Shown in pieces: positions 1 to 9,533 of a stretch of 64,000 nt of DNA. The first letter of the stretch is position 1. Each line of letters opens with the position of its first letter. The DNA is from Bacillota bacterium. GTDB lineage: Bacteria > Bacillota > Clostridia > Peptostreptococcales > Anaerovoracaceae. Below the pieces are notes generated by a model, which was given only the letters and a program-made list of their open reading frames with translations, did not search any database and was not told where the DNA came from. Both the position numbers and the translations under genes were made by a program. The DNA lies in the NCBI GenBank assembly GCA_017557505.1, contig JAFYYP010000028.1, positions 1 to 64,000 of the forward strand. The letters are read 5' to 3'.

Positions 1-53
1 CTGGAGAGCGGACGCGCCGGAACGGCTGAGATAAGGAGATCGGAGAAGAGGAT
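1..53 (+). other. tail of upstream gene plus carB ribosome binding site
   Basis: No complete gene fits here. All three forward frames close between about base 27 and base 57, so the end of the upstream gene (carA would be expected from operon order) lies in this stretch, but I cannot tell which frame it uses. The purine-rich run AGGAGATCGGAGAAGAGG just before position 54 supplies the ribosome binding site of carB. One frame would end in an ATGA-type overlap with the carB start. Confidence 0.35.
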
Positions 54-3000
54 ATGACAAAGAGAACGGACATCAAGAAGATCTGCATCATCGGTTCCGG
101 TCCGATCGTGATCGGGCAGGCTGCGGAGTTCGACTATGCGGGTACGCAGGCGTGCCTCGCGCTCCGGGAGGAGGGGTACGAGGTGGTCCTGATCAATTCC
201 AACCCAGCGACCATCATGACCGACACGTCCATCGCGGATAAGGTCTACATGGAGCCGCTCACGCTGGAATACGTCGCGAAGATCCTGCGCTACGAGCGTC
301 CGGACGCCATCGTACCGGGCATCGGCGGCCAGACCGGCCTGAACCTGGCCATGCAGCTCGAACGCAAAGGCGTGCTGAAGGAATGCGGCGTGCAGCTGCT
401 CGGCACCCCGGCAAGCTCCATCGAACGCGCCGAAGACAGAGAACTGTTCAAAGAGATGTGCCAGTCCATAGGCGAGCCGGTCATCCCCTCCGAGATCACC
501 TACTCCCTGGACGAAGCGAAAGAAGCGGCCAAGCGCATCGGCTACCCGGTCGTGCTGCGCCCGGCCTTTACGCTCGGCGGCACCGGCGGCGGCTTCGCCT
601 ACGACGAAGAAGAACTGGTCGACGTCGGCACGAACGCATTCCGCCTCTCCCCCGTCCACCAGGTGCTCGTCGAAAAGAGCGTGCGCGGCTATAAGGAGAT
701 CGAGTTCGAAGTCATGCGCGATTCCAACGACCACGCCATCACGATCTGCGGCATGGAGAACGTGGACCCGGTCGGCGTCCACACCGGTGACTCCATGGTC
801 GTCGCGCCTATTCTGTCACTGAACGACCACGACCTGAAGATGCTGAACGACTCGGCCATTAAGATCATCAAGGAACTGAAGATCGAAGGCGGCTGCAACG
901 TGCAGTTCGCGCTGCATCCCGAGACGTCCGAATATTTCCTCATCGAAGTCAACCCGAGAGTCTCCCGGTCCTCTGCTCTTGCGAGCAAGGCGAGCGGCTA
1001 CCCGATCGCGCGGGTCACGGCGAAGATCGCTATGGGCATGGCGCTCGAAGAGATCCCCGTCGCGGGCGGCACCGCGGCCATCGAACCCAGTCTCGACTAC
1101 ATCGTCGCGAAGTTCCCGCGCTTCGCCTTCGATAAGTTCACGGACGCACCGAACACGCTCGGCACGCAGATGAAGGCGACCGGCGAGGTCATGGGCATCG
1201 GCTCTACGCTCGAAGAGTGCTGCCTGAAGTCCGTACGTTCGCTGGAGACCGGCGTCTGCCACTTCTGGATGCCAAAGTTCGACAGCTACACCGATGAAGA
1301 ACTCAAGACCTACGTCTCCGAATTCCGCGCGGACGGCATCTTCGCGGTGTTCGAGCTCATCCGTCGCGGCGTCTCGATCAAAGAGATCCACGAGCTGACC
1401 ATGATCACCGAGCTGTTCCTCGAGAGCTTCAAGAAGATCGTCGACATGGAAGGCATGCTGAAGCGCGCTCCCGGCGGCATCGACACGCTGACCGCGGCCA
1501 AGATCATGGGCTTCTCTGACGAATACATCGCCAAGCTTTGGAACTGCGACGAACTGCAGATCTTCAACACCCGCAAGGAGGAAGGCCTCACCCCTGTCTT
1601 CCGCATGGTCGACACGCTGCACACGGGCAAGTACATCGCCTACCTGTACTCGTCCTACACCGGTGAGAACCAGTCGCTGCTGACCGACAAGAAGAAGATC
1701 ATCGTGCTCGGCGCAGGCCCGATCCGCATCGGCCAGGGCGTGGAATTCGACTACTCCACGGTACACGCGGTGCAGACCATCAAGCGCGCGGGCTACGAAG
1801 CCATCATCATCAACAACAATCCGGAGACCGTCTCCACCGACTATACGACGGCCGATAAGCTGTACTTCGAGCCGCTGACCCCCGAAGACGTTATGGCTAT
1901 CATCGATTTCGAGCAGCCCGAAGGGGTCATCGCATCCCTGGGCGGCCAGACCGCCATCAACCTTGCGCAGCCGCTCATGGACAGAGGCGTCAAGATCATC
2001 GGCACCGACTGCGCAGCCATCGACCTCGCGGAGAACCGCGACTGCTTCGAAAAACTGCTGCTCGAGCTGAATATCCCGCAGCCCAAGGGCCGCGCCGTGA
2101 CCGACATCGAAGAAGGCGTCGCGGCAGCCGAAGAGATCGGCTATCCCGTGCTCGTGCGTCCGAGCTTCGTGCTCGGCGGCCGCGCCATGGAGATCGTGCT
2201 GAGCGAAGAACAGCTGCGTCACTACCTGAAGAACGCCGTGGAGATCGACGCAGACAAGCCCGTCTTGGTCGATAAGTACATCCAGGGCAAGGAAGTCGAG
2301 ATCGACGCGATCTGCGACGGACGCGACGTGTTCGTGCCCGGTATCATGGAGCTGGTCGAACGCACCGGCATCCATTCCGGTGACTCCATCTCGGTCTACC
2401 CCTCGTTCTCTATCTCGGACAAGGTCAAGGGGATCATCCTGCAGTACGCGAAGAAGCTCGGCCCGGCCATCGGCATCGTGGGCCTGTACAACATCCAGTT
2501 CATCGTGGACAGAAACGACGACGTATACATCATCGAGGTCAACCCGCGGTCGAGCCGCACGGTGCCTTTCCTCTCGAAGGCGACGGGCTATTCGCTCGCG
2601 GACATCGCCACGGAGGTCATCCTCGGCAAGAGCCTGAAGGAGCAGGGCCTGTTCGATCTGTATCCGCCCGAGAAGACGCGTCACTACGTCAAAGTGCCCG
2701 TGTTCTCGTTCAACAAGATCCGCGGCCTGGACGCCTACCTCAGTCCGGAAATGAAGTCCACGGGCGAAGCCATTGGCTACGACGACCGCCTGAACCGCGC
2801 GCTGTACAAGGCGCTGCAGGCGGCCGGCATGCACCTGCAGAACTACGGCACGGTGTTCGCCACAATCGCGAACAAAGACAAAGAAGAAGCGCTGCCGCTC
2901 ATCCGCCGCTTCTACAACCTCGGCTTCAACATCGAAGCCACGGAAGGCACAGGCAAGTTCCTGAAAGAACACGGCATCCGTACGCGCGTGCTGAAGAAGA

Positions 3001-3224
3001 TCTCCGACGGATCCGACGCGATCCCCGAGTCCATCCGTCAGGGTCACATCGCCTATATCATCAATACGTCGGCGCTCGACACCGGCAGCAACACAGACGG
3101 CCAGAAGATCCGCCAGGCTGCGACCGAGAACAACGCGACGATCTTCACGTCTCTGGATACGGTACGCGTGCTGCTCGACGTGCTCGAAGAGACGACTCTC
3201 ACGATCTCGACGATCGACGCATAA
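54..3224 (+). CDS. carB: carbamoyl-phosphate synthase large subunit
   Basis: Makes carbamoyl phosphate from bicarbonate, ammonia channelled from the CarA glutaminase, and two ATP; the product feeds pyrimidine and arginine synthesis in the cytoplasm. The 1056-residue product has the usual full length and the internal duplication of the family: GSGPIVIGQAAEFDYAGTQA near the N terminus is mirrored by GAGPIRIGQGVEFDY near residue 555. Each copy begins an ATP-grasp half (about 1-400 and 550-930), with the oligomerisation region between and an MGS-type allosteric domain at the C-terminal ~125 residues. It is first in the visible pyr operon; carA should lie just upstream. A 157-bp gap holding a structured repeat separates it from pyrK. 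Identification is secure. Confidence 0.97.
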   Translation: MTKRTDIKKICIIGSGPIVIGQAAEFDYAGTQACLALREEGYEVVLINSNPATIMTDTSIADKVYMEPLTLEYVAKILRYERPDAIVPGIGGQTGLNLAMQLERKGVLKECGVQLLGTPASSIERAEDRELFKEMCQSIGEPVIPSEITYSLDEAKEAAKRIGYPVVLRPAFTLGGTGGGFAYDEEELVDVGTNAFRLSPVHQVLVEKSVRGYKEIEFEVMRDSNDHAITICGMENVDPVGVHTGDSMVVAPILSLNDHDLKMLNDSAIKIIKELKIEGGCNVQFALHPETSEYFLIEVNPRVSRSSALASKASGYPIARVTAKIAMGMALEEIPVAGGTAAIEPSLDYIVAKFPRFAFDKFTDAPNTLGTQMKATGEVMGIGSTLEECCLKSVRSLETGVCHFWMPKFDSYTDEELKTYVSEFRADGIFAVFELIRRGVSIKEIHELTMITELFLESFKKIVDMEGMLKRAPGGIDTLTAAKIMGFSDEYIAKLWNCDELQIFNTRKEEGLTPVFRMVDTLHTGKYIAYLYSSYTGENQSLLTDKKKIIVLGAGPIRIGQGVEFDYSTVHAVQTIKRAGYEAIIINNNPETVSTDYTTADKLYFEPLTPEDVMAIIDFEQPEGVIASLGGQTAINLAQPLMDRGVKIIGTDCAAIDLAENRDCFEKLLLELNIPQPKGRAVTDIEEGVAAAEEIGYPVLVRPSFVLGGRAMEIVLSEEQLRHYLKNAVEIDADKPVLVDKYIQGKEVEIDAICDGRDVFVPGIMELVERTGIHSGDSISVYPSFSISDKVKGIILQYAKKLGPAIGIVGLYNIQFIVDRNDDVYIIEVNPRSSRTVPFLSKATGYSLADIATEVILGKSLKEQGLFDLYPPEKTRHYVKVPVFSFNKIRGLDAYLSPEMKSTGEAIGYDDRLNRALYKALQAAGMHLQNYGTVFATIANKDKEEALPLIRRFYNLGFNIEATEGTGKFLKEHGIRTRVLKKISDGSDAIPESIRQGHIAYIINTSALDTGSNTDGQKIRQAATENNATIFTSLDTVRVLLDVLEETTLTISTIDA

Positions 3225-3230
3225 GGTTTC

Positions 3231-3355
3231 GCCTCGGGGTCCTGTCGTCTAACGCATCCTCATGGTCTTCGTTACGCTCATCCGCGACCGCAACTCTTGG
3301 GAGTCACGGCGTTCGCTGCACTCAGCAATGAGCCTCTTTAGACGCCACCCCTCGG
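3231..3355. repeat. structured intergenic element, copy 1
   Basis: About 125 nt between carB and pyrK that matches 22596-22724 in conserved blocks (CCTCGGGGTCCTGTCG, CATCCTCATG, TACGCTCA, CTTGGGAGTC, and a last block ending CCACCCCTCGG). The ends pair: GGGGT (3236-3240) with ACCCC (3347-3351), then CGTCTAA (3246-3252) with TTAGACG (3338-3344), then CTCAT with ATGAG. Two hairpins (GGTC 3264-3267/GACC 3286-3289, and GAGT 3301-3304/ACTC 3320-3323) would fill the interior. The helix sequences differ from copy 2 while pairing is kept. Strand and function are unknown. Confidence 0.75.
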
Positions 3356-3381
3356 CAATCATGCATGGATAGTACAAAACA

Positions 3382-4128
3382 ATGAAGCAAAGTGTCTTTG
3401 TTATAAAAGAAAATAGAAGGATCGCCGAAGGCATCTGGAAGATGGTGCTGGCGGGCGACGGCACGGCTGTGACCGCCCCTGGCCAGTTCATCGACATCAA
3501 ACTGGACGGACGCTTTCTGCGGCGGCCCATCTCCGTGCACGACGCGGATGAGGGCTCCATTACGATCATTTACAAGGTGCTTGGCCACGGCACGGACGAC
3601 ATGACCCGCTATAAACCGGGCAAACAGCTCGACGTGCTGGCGGGCCTGGGCAACGGTTTCTGGGACCCGGGCTACGGCGCAAGACCGCTGCTGATCGGCG
3701 GCGGCGTGGGCATCCCTCCGCTGTATCTGCTGGCAAAGCAGCTGCGGGCGGCAGGCATGCCGGTGCAGGTCGTGCTGGGCTTCAACTCAAAAGCAGACGT
3801 GTTCTGTGTGGAAGAGTTTGAAGCACTCGGCTGCGATGTGCGCATGGCAAGCGCGGACGGTTCTGCAGGCGTCAAGGGCTTCGTGACGGACGCCTTGCCT
3901 TCCCCCGGAACCTACGATTGCTTCTTCACCTGCGGTCCTCTTCCGATGCTCAAAGCGCTGGATGCGGCCATCCCCGCCGGCGTGCCCGGGCAGCTCTCAT
4001 TCGAAGAACGCATGGGCTGCGGTTTCGGCGCGTGCATGGGCTGCACGGTGCCTGTCAAGGGCGGCTACAAGCGCATCTGCAAAGACGGTCCCGTGCTGGA
4101 CAGAGAGGAGATCGTATGGCAAGCGTAG
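3382..4128 (+). CDS. pyrK: dihydroorotate dehydrogenase B, electron-transfer subunit
   Basis: Iron-sulfur flavoprotein that passes electrons from the FMN of PyrD to NAD+ in the PyrD2K2 complex. The 248-residue protein has the ferredoxin-reductase layout: FAD-binding RRPISV near residue 48, the nucleotide-binding [10 protein letters not shown] near residue 107, and four C-terminal cysteines (C213, C218, C221, C233) with the C-x4-C-x2-C-x11-C spacing that binds the [2Fe-2S] cluster in this family. The start has only a weak Shine-Dalgarno (GGAT, 11 nt upstream) and follows the structured repeat, so expression may not simply be read-through from carB. It overlaps pyrD by 13 nt. Confidence 0.95.
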   Translation: MKQSVFVIKENRRIAEGIWKMVLAGDGTAVTAPGQFIDIKLDGRFLRRPISVHDADEGSITIIYKVLGHGTDDMTRYKPGKQLDVLAGLGNGFWDPGYGARPLLIGGGVGIPPLYLLAKQLRAAGMPVQVVLGFNSKADVFCVEEFEALGCDVRMASADGSAGVKGFVTDALPSPGTYDCFFTCGPLPMLKALDAAIPAGVPGQLSFEERMGCGFGACMGCTVPVKGGYKRICKDGPVLDREEIVWQA

Positions 4129-5030
4129 AAAACAGACTGGCTATCAATCTCTGCGGCATTGAACTCGACAACGCCGTCATCCCGGCTTCCGGCACGTTTG
4201 GCTACGGCAGGGAATTCGCGGAAGTTTACGATATCAACATCCTCGGAACCTTCTCGTTCAAGGGAACAACGAAGGAGCCGCGCCTCGGCAATCCCACCCC
4301 GCGTATTGCGGAAACGCCCTGCGGCATGCTGAACGCCGTGGGTCTGCAGAATCCGGGCGTGGACAAGGTGATTGCGGAAGAACTGCCCGCCATGGCGAAG
4401 TTCTTCCACAAACCGGTCATGGCGAACGTTTCCGGCTTTTCCGTCGAAGACTACGTCTATACCTGCGAAAAACTGGACAAAGAGACGCAGGTCGGCTGGC
4501 TGGAAGTCAACATCTCCTGCCCCAACGTGCACGGCGGCGGCATGAGTTTCGGCACGGATCCGGAGGCAGCCGCGGAAGTGACCTGCGCCGTCAAGGCGGT
4601 CACCACGAAGCCGGTCATCGTCAAGCTTTCCCCGAACGTGACGGACATCGTCGAAATCGCGAAGGCCTGCGAGGCAGCCGGCGCGGACGGTATCTCGCTC
4701 ATCAACACGCTGCTGGGCATGCGCATCGATCTGAAGACCCGCAAGCCCATCCTCGCGAACACGACCGGCGGCCTGTCGGGCCCGGCGGTGTTCCCGGTGG
4801 CGCTTCGCATGGTGTATCAGGTGGCGCAGGCGGTATCTGTGCCCGTCGTCGGCATGGGCGGCGTAACTACGGCAGAAGACGTGCTGGAGATGATGATGGC
4901 AGGCGCCACAGCCGTGGAAGTCGGCGCGGCGAATCTCGTCGATCCGCTGGCCTGCAAAAGGATCATCGAGGCCCTGCCGGCCGCGATGGACAAATATGGG
5001 ATCAAGACTCTGAAAGAGCTGAAAGGATAG
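4116..5030 (+). CDS. pyrD: dihydroorotate dehydrogenase B, catalytic subunit
   Basis: Oxidises dihydroorotate to orotate with FMN; together with PyrK this is the NAD-linked type 1B enzyme of Gram-positive bacteria. The start at 4116 (304 aa) is chosen because AGAGGAG lies just upstream and the protein then begins in the usual way; the open frame extends further upstream but only as an out-of-frame shadow of pyrK. The class 1 catalytic cysteine is C135 in NISCPN, and the glycine-rich FMN phosphate site ([14 protein letters not shown]) is near residue 245. Translation is coupled to pyrK by the 13-nt overlap. Confidence 0.95.
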   Translation: MASVENRLAINLCGIELDNAVIPASGTFGYGREFAEVYDINILGTFSFKGTTKEPRLGNPTPRIAETPCGMLNAVGLQNPGVDKVIAEELPAMAKFFHKPVMANVSGFSVEDYVYTCEKLDKETQVGWLEVNISCPNVHGGGMSFGTDPEAAAEVTCAVKAVTTKPVIVKLSPNVTDIVEIAKACEAAGADGISLINTLLGMRIDLKTRKPILANTTGGLSGPAVFPVALRMVYQVAQAVSVPVVGMGGVTTAEDVLEMMMAGATAVEVGAANLVDPLACKRIIEALPAAMDKYGIKTLKELKG

Positions 5031-5033
5031 AAT

Positions 5034-5735
5034 ATGGGCAAAGACGTCATCGTCGCCTGCGACTTTCCGAATAAGGAGCAGACGCTGGCATTTTTAGAGC
5101 AGTTTACGGGCCGCAAGCCCTTTGTGAAGATCGGCATGGAGCTGTTCTATGCGGAAGGACCAGACGTCGTGCGCGAGATCAAGGCGCGCGGCCACAAGAT
5201 CTTTCTGGATTTAAAGCTGCACGACATTCCGAATACGGTAAAGAGCGCCATGCGCGTGCTGACAGACCTCGGCGTGGACATCATCAATGTGCACGCGGCG
5301 GGTACAAAGGCCATGATGGCAGCAGCCCTCGAAGGCCTGACCCGCGAAGACGGCAGCCGGCCGCTGCTGATCGCGGTCACGCAGCTGACTTCGACGGACC
5401 AGAAAGCCATGGAAGAAGACCTGTGGATCGAAAAACCTCTGCCCGACGTCGTGATGCACTACGCGCAGTGCACGAAAGAAGCGGGCCTGGACGGCGTCGT
5501 CTGTTCACCCCTGGAAGCGAAGGCGGTGCACGGGGCCTGCGGCGAAGGCTTTCTGACGGTCACGCCGGGCGTGCGCTTCGCGGAAAGCGCCGCGGGCGAC
5601 CAGAAGCGCATCATGACCCCGGCACAGGCCAGGATCGAAGGCTGCGACTACATCGTCGTCGGCCGCCCCATCACCCGCGCAGAAGACCCTGTGGCAGCGT
5701 ACGAGCGCTGCTGCCGGGAGTATATAGGAGAATAA
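5034..5735 (+). CDS. pyrF: orotidine 5'-phosphate decarboxylase
   Basis: Last step to UMP: decarboxylates OMP. The 233-residue TIM-barrel protein carries the catalytic D-x-K-x2-D motif as D59, K61, D64 in [10 protein letters not shown], and ends with the phosphate-binding [13 protein letters not shown] segment. The length is that of the short group I enzymes. It starts 3 nt after pyrD and is followed at once by pyrE, the usual clostridial pairing that lets OMP pass between the two enzymes. Confidence 0.96.
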   Translation: MGKDVIVACDFPNKEQTLAFLEQFTGRKPFVKIGMELFYAEGPDVVREIKARGHKIFLDLKLHDIPNTVKSAMRVLTDLGVDIINVHAAGTKAMMAAALEGLTREDGSRPLLIAVTQLTSTDQKAMEEDLWIEKPLPDVVMHYAQCTKEAGLDGVVCSPLEAKAVHGACGEGFLTVTPGVRFAESAAGDQKRIMTPAQARIEGCDYIVVGRPITRAEDPVAAYERCCREYIGE

Positions 5736-5737
5736 TC

Positions 5738-6376
5738 ATGGAAACATCCAGACAGATCGCAAAGGACCTTCTGAGCATCAAAGCCGTGTTCTTCCGGCCG
5801 GAAGAGCCCTTCACCTGGGCCAGCGGCATCAAAAGCCCCGTGTACTGCGACAACCGGCTCACGCTTACCGCGCCTGAAGTGCGCACCCACGTCGAGGAAG
5901 GCCTGGCGGAGATCATCCGCACGTACTACCCGGACGCGGAAGTGCTGATGGGCACGTCGACCGCGGGCATCGCGCACGCGGCGATCACAGGTCACATCAT
6001 GGGACTGCCGATGGGTTACGTGCGCTCCGGCGCCAAGGACCACGGCCGTCAGAACCAGATCGAAGGCAGGCTGGAGCCGGGTCAGAAAGTCGTCGTCGTG
6101 GAAGACCTGATCTCCACGGGCGGCAGCGTGCTCGAAGTCGTCGAAGTGCTGAGAAACGCGGGCGCCAAGGTGCTCGGCGTCGCCTCGATCTTCACGTACG
6201 GCATGAAAAAAGGCCTCGAACGCATGGCGGCCGCAGACGTCGAGAACCATTCCCTGACCAATTTCGACGAGATCGCAAAAGTCGCAGCCGAGGAAGGATA
6301 CATCCCCGAAAGCGACATCGAGCGTCTCATCGCTTTCCGCAATAACCCATCGGACGAAAGCTGGATCGGCAAGTAA
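5738..6376 (+). CDS. pyrE: orotate phosphoribosyltransferase
   Basis: Adds phosphoribose from PRPP to orotate to give OMP. The ATG at 5738 is preferred over the longer open frame because a TAGGAG ribosome binding site precedes it and the protein (212 aa) then has standard length. The PRPP-binding signature VVVVEDLISTGGS lies around residues 118-130, and the flexible catalytic loop sequence RSGAKDHGRQNQIEG lies before it. It is separated from pyrF by two nucleotides. Confidence 0.96.
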   Translation: METSRQIAKDLLSIKAVFFRPEEPFTWASGIKSPVYCDNRLTLTAPEVRTHVEEGLAEIIRTYYPDAEVLMGTSTAGIAHAAITGHIMGLPMGYVRSGAKDHGRQNQIEGRLEPGQKVVVVEDLISTGGSVLEVVEVLRNAGAKVLGVASIFTYGMKKGLERMAAADVENHSLTNFDEIAKVAAEEGYIPESDIERLIAFRNNPSDESWIGK

Positions 6377-6387
6377 AGGAGACTGAC

Positions 6388-7500
6388 ATGAAAAGAAGCC
6401 TTATCGACACCATCGACCTGAGCGTCGAAGAAGTGCAGCAGCTGCTGGACACCGCGATGGACATCATCGCTGACCCCGCGAAATACGCGCACGCCTGTGC
6501 GGGCAAGAAGCTCGCGACCCTGTTCTTCGAACCGTCCACCCGCACCCGCATGAGCTTCGAAGCGGCCATGTACGAACTGGGCGGCAACGTCATCTCCATG
6601 ACCGACGCCGGCACGTCTTCCGCCGCAAAAGGCGAGACGATAGCGGATACGGCCAAGGTCGTCAGCAACTACGTGGACATCATCGCACAGCGGCACCCGA
6701 AGGCAGGCGCGGCCCTGGTCGCTGCGGCAAACGCCACGATCCCCGTGATCAACGCGGGCGACGGCGGTCACTGCCACCCGACGCAGACGTTCGCGGATCT
6801 GCTGACCATCTACCGCGAAAAAAGCAGCATGGACGGCCTGACTGTCGGTTTCTGCGGCGATCTGCTGTACGGCCGTACCGTGCACTCGCTCATGGCTGCC
6901 ATGGCACGCTACACTGGCACACGCTTCGTGCTGATCTCGCCGGACGAGCTGCGCGTGCCGCGCCACCTGATCAAAGACGTCGTCGAACCGGCCGGCATCC
7001 CCTGCGAGGAAACCGCTTCGCTGGAAGAAGCTCTGCCCAAGCTGGACGTGCTCTATATGACCCGCATCCAGAAGGAGCGCTTCGATGACCCGGCGCAGTA
7101 CGAACGCCTGAAGGGCGTGTACGTGCTGGACGCCGAAAAGATGAAGCTCGCTAAACCTTCCTGTATCGTGATGCATCCCCTGCCCCGCGTCGACGAGATC
7201 GCGGTGGAGGTGGACGACGACCCGCGGGCCCGCTACTTCGAACAGACGCTGAACGGCAAATACATGCGCATGGCGCTGATCTTAAAACTGCTGGGCTGGG
7301 ACGGACAGACCCTGACCGGCGCAAAGGATCCTTCCGGGACTTACCCCGGCGGACCGTTCTCGCTGTGGGCGATCGCGGAGGAAGACCCGGCATACAAGTG
7401 CAGCAACCCCAAGTGCATCTGCGCCGCCGAGCGTTCCATCCGCCACAAGTACTACGTTGCCAAGGACAGCAGCAGACGCTGCGTGTACTGCGAGCAATAA
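6388..7500 (+). CDS. pyrB: aspartate carbamoyltransferase with C-terminal PyrI-like zinc tail
   Basis: Condenses carbamoyl phosphate with aspartate. Residues 1 to about 305 are a standard PyrB: carbamoyl-phosphate loop S50-TRTR54 and the later HPLPRVDEI aspartate-site motif. The 370-residue product is about 60 longer than a plain PyrB. The extra C terminus holds C338-x4-C343 and C365-x2-C368, the spacing of the four zinc cysteines of the E. coli regulatory subunit PyrI, ending CVYCEQ like the CKYCE of PyrI. The nucleotide-binding domain of PyrI is absent, and no separate pyrI is seen. It closes the operon before a terminator; no pyrC is in the window. Confidence 0.95.
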   Translation: MKRSLIDTIDLSVEEVQQLLDTAMDIIADPAKYAHACAGKKLATLFFEPSTRTRMSFEAAMYELGGNVISMTDAGTSSAAKGETIADTAKVVSNYVDIIAQRHPKAGAALVAAANATIPVINAGDGGHCHPTQTFADLLTIYREKSSMDGLTVGFCGDLLYGRTVHSLMAAMARYTGTRFVLISPDELRVPRHLIKDVVEPAGIPCEETASLEEALPKLDVLYMTRIQKERFDDPAQYERLKGVYVLDAEKMKLAKPSCIVMHPLPRVDEIAVEVDDDPRARYFEQTLNGKYMRMALILKLLGWDGQTLTGAKDPSGTYPGGPFSLWAIAEEDPAYKCSNPKCICAAERSIRHKYYVAKDSSRRCVYCEQ

Positions 7501-7520
7501 AACAGTTTCAGACAAACTAA

Positions 7521-7551
7521 AAAAGCACAGAGCGGCAGGCTCTGTGCTTTT
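7521..7551. terminator. bidirectional terminator between pyrB and the symporter gene
   Basis: Perfect 12-bp stem AAAAGCACAGAG / CTCTGTGCTTTT around a 7-nt loop, placed between convergent genes (pyrB ends at 7500, the symporter at 7565). The A-run and T-run arms allow it to act in both directions. Confidence 0.85.
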
Positions 7552-7564
7552 CATTTTTTATGGG

Positions 7565-8974
7565 TCATGCTTTTTTCTTCGCTGCCAGCCCGCAGACAAA
7601 GCACACGGCAGAAACGGCCATGCCCAGGAACAGGCTGTCGAACGGCAGGCCGAGCAGTTTGCCGGCAAACACTGCTGCGGGCGACAGAACGATAGACGCC
7701 AGGATCCAGCGGCTGTCCGCCTTGCCGGGCAGCCACAGCGCGCCTAGAAGCGGCATAAAGACGACCGCCGCGCGAAGGCCCATGGACATGAACGCGAACT
7801 GCAGGATGATGTCGCCCAGACTGCCGCACGACAGCACGCAGGCCGCCGCCAGCACGAGGACGATCCACAGTTTGCCGAGGGCATCCATATTCACGCCGCT
7901 GCGCACCTGTCCGTCCGAGGTCAGGCCCTTCCTCCGGATCAGCCGCGGAACGATGTCGTTATTCAGCATGGTCGAGATGCCGAGCGCAAGTCCTGCGCCG
8001 GTGCCGACAGCCGCGATGAACAGTCCTGCCAGCACGACGCCCGCGAGCGCAGGCGGCACGTGAGCCGTGATGAAAGTCGTCAGGGCGGTCTTGGCGGTCA
8101 TACCCGGATAAGCTGCCGCGTGGGCCCGCATGTACAGACCGACGAGGATGCCACCGATGCCGATAGGCGGGATCAGGAACGCCGAGAGCAGCGCACCTGC
8201 CTTGCCTGCCGCGTCGCTCCTCGCGGACAGCACACCCTGCGCGTAGGTCTGCGTGGTCAGCACGCCGAGCAGCAGCGAAAGCGCGGAGCCAAGGTCCTTG
8301 CCGGCGCCTCTGGCCAGCAGGGAGAAGAACCGCACGCCTTCCGGGTTGTCGATGCCCTTCACCATGTCGACGAAGCCGCCGAATCCAGCCGTCTTCTGCA
8401 GCACCAGAACGCCGCAGGCCATCATGGCCACGTACAGCAGGATGGTCTTGACGATACCGACGACGCCAGCCCCTCTCGTGCCGCCGAACACGACGTACAG
8501 CACCATGAACGCGGCGGAGAACGCCGCAGCTGCAGCGATGCCGAGGTTCGGGGCGATCACGGCCACGACAGCCGTCGCGGACAGGATCTGCGAGATGATG
8601 TTGATGAACGTGCCGACGGAGTTCAGGACCGAAGCGGTCATGCCGATGTTCTGGCCGTACTCCTTGCGGATCATGCCGACGAGCGTGCGCTCGCCGTTTT
8701 GCCGCAGAGGCACGGTGTAGACCAGCCCCAGCACGAGGCACGAGATGCCGGCGCCGAGCGTGAACCACCAGGCGGACATGCCGTAGGTATAGGCGAGCTG
8801 CGCCGTGCCGACCGTCGAGGAGCCTCCCACCAGCGTGCCGATGATGACCCCCGCTACGATGGCGGCGTTGCTGCCTTCGCCTTTTTTCTTTGTATTATGC
8901 GCGCCTGTCCAGACCGCCAGCGCGACGATCGCCGCCAGCGTCAAGACAAGGCTCGCGAGTAAAACAGGACTCAA
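7565..8974 (-). CDS. sodium:solute symporter family permease
   Basis: Integral membrane carrier of the SSS family (469 aa), expected to couple Na+ entry to uptake of an organic solute. The protein is hydrophobic throughout, with about a dozen membrane segments, and the family-typical start: a first helix, a short basic loop, then the glycine-rich VIIGTLVGGSSTVGTAQLAY around residues 43-62. The start is TTG at 8974, supported by AAGGAAAG upstream and a one-base gap from korC. It is the last gene of the gct-kor operon, so its substrate is probably the acid that operon metabolises; this is inference. SSS substrates cannot be read from sequence. Confidence 0.85.
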   Translation of the reverse strand: MSPVLLASLVLTLAAIVALAVWTGAHNTKKKGEGSNAAIVAGVIIGTLVGGSSTVGTAQLAYTYGMSAWWFTLGAGISCLVLGLVYTVPLRQNGERTLVGMIRKEYGQNIGMTASVLNSVGTFINIISQILSATAVVAVIAPNLGIAAAAAFSAAFMVLYVVFGGTRGAGVVGIVKTILLYVAMMACGVLVLQKTAGFGGFVDMVKGIDNPEGVRFFSLLARGAGKDLGSALSLLLGVLTTQTYAQGVLSARSDAAGKAGALLSAFLIPPIGIGGILVGLYMRAHAAAYPGMTAKTALTTFITAHVPPALAGVVLAGLFIAAVGTGAGLALGISTMLNNDIVPRLIRRKGLTSDGQVRSGVNMDALGKLWIVLVLAAACVLSCGSLGDIILQFAFMSMGLRAAVVFMPLLGALWLPGKADSRWILASIVLSPAAVFAGKLLGLPFDSLFLGMAVSAVCFVCGLAAKKKA

Positions 8975-8975
8975 A

Positions 8976-9533
8976 TCAGCTTTCCTTCTGCAGTTCTAAA
9001 CCTTTTTCGTAACCGAGGTCGAACGCCTTTTCGTTCAGGGCGATCACCTTATCGCTCTTGCCCCGGAAGAACCGGCGGATGGCTTCCTTCGCGCCGTCCG
9101 GGGTGACGACCCCCGTCAGACCCGCGATGGCACCCATCGTCAGGATGTTGGCGGTCTGCGGGTTGCCAAGCTCCTTGGCCATCTGCGTGATGGGCAGGCC
9201 CTTCTGCGGACCGGCAGCGCCTTCGTCCGGGGTCACTTCGTCGGAATTGTATAAGAGCAGCGCTTCGCCGATCTTGCCGGAATAACGCGCGTAGGCGATG
9301 GGATGCAGGCACACGACGAGATCCGGCTCGGTGACGTCCGGGAAGAAGATCTCCTCGTCGGACACGATGACGTCGGATTTCGCGAACGTGCCGCGCGTCT
9401 CAACGCCGTATTCGGAGGAAAGCGTCGCCTTCTTATGTTCGTGGACGGCCGCAGCCTCCGCGATGAGCGTGCCGCACAGGATCATGCCCTGGCCGCCGAC
9501 GCCCGAGATCGTGATCTCTTTCTGGGTCTTCAT
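8976..9533 (-). CDS. korC: 2-oxoacid:ferredoxin oxidoreductase, gamma subunit
   Basis: Gamma-domain subunit (185 aa) of a four-subunit CoA-acylating 2-oxoacid:ferredoxin oxidoreductase. It opens with the glycine-rich GVGGQGMILCG motif of the family and contains the conserved EYGVETRG segment. The start codon overlaps the korB stop (ATGA), which implies coupled translation and a stoichiometric complex. The order delta-alpha-beta-gamma matches KorDABC/VorDABC operons; sequence alone does not separate 2-oxoglutarate from branched-chain 2-oxoacid specificity. Confidence 0.88.
   Translation of the reverse strand: MKTQKEITISGVGGQGMILCGTLIAEAAAVHEHKKATLSSEYGVETRGTFAKSDVIVSDEEIFFPDVTEPDLVVCLHPIAYARYSGKIGEALLLYNSDEVTPDEGAAGPQKGLPITQMAKELGNPQTANILTMGAIAGLTGVVTPDGAKEAIRRFFRGKSDKVIALNEKAFDLGYEKGLELQKES

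Noticed and set aside
1..57. A defined carA C terminus
   Set aside because: Three frames are open to different points and fewer than 20 codons are visible, so the frame cannot be chosen from the sequence.
816..3047. A 743-codon minus-strand frame within carB
   Set aside because: Composition is that of an antisense shadow; carB is certain on the other strand.
3918..4115. N-terminal extension of pyrD
   Set aside because: It overlaps pyrK in another frame and is arginine-rich nonsense; the start at 4116 has a ribosome binding site and gives a standard PyrD.
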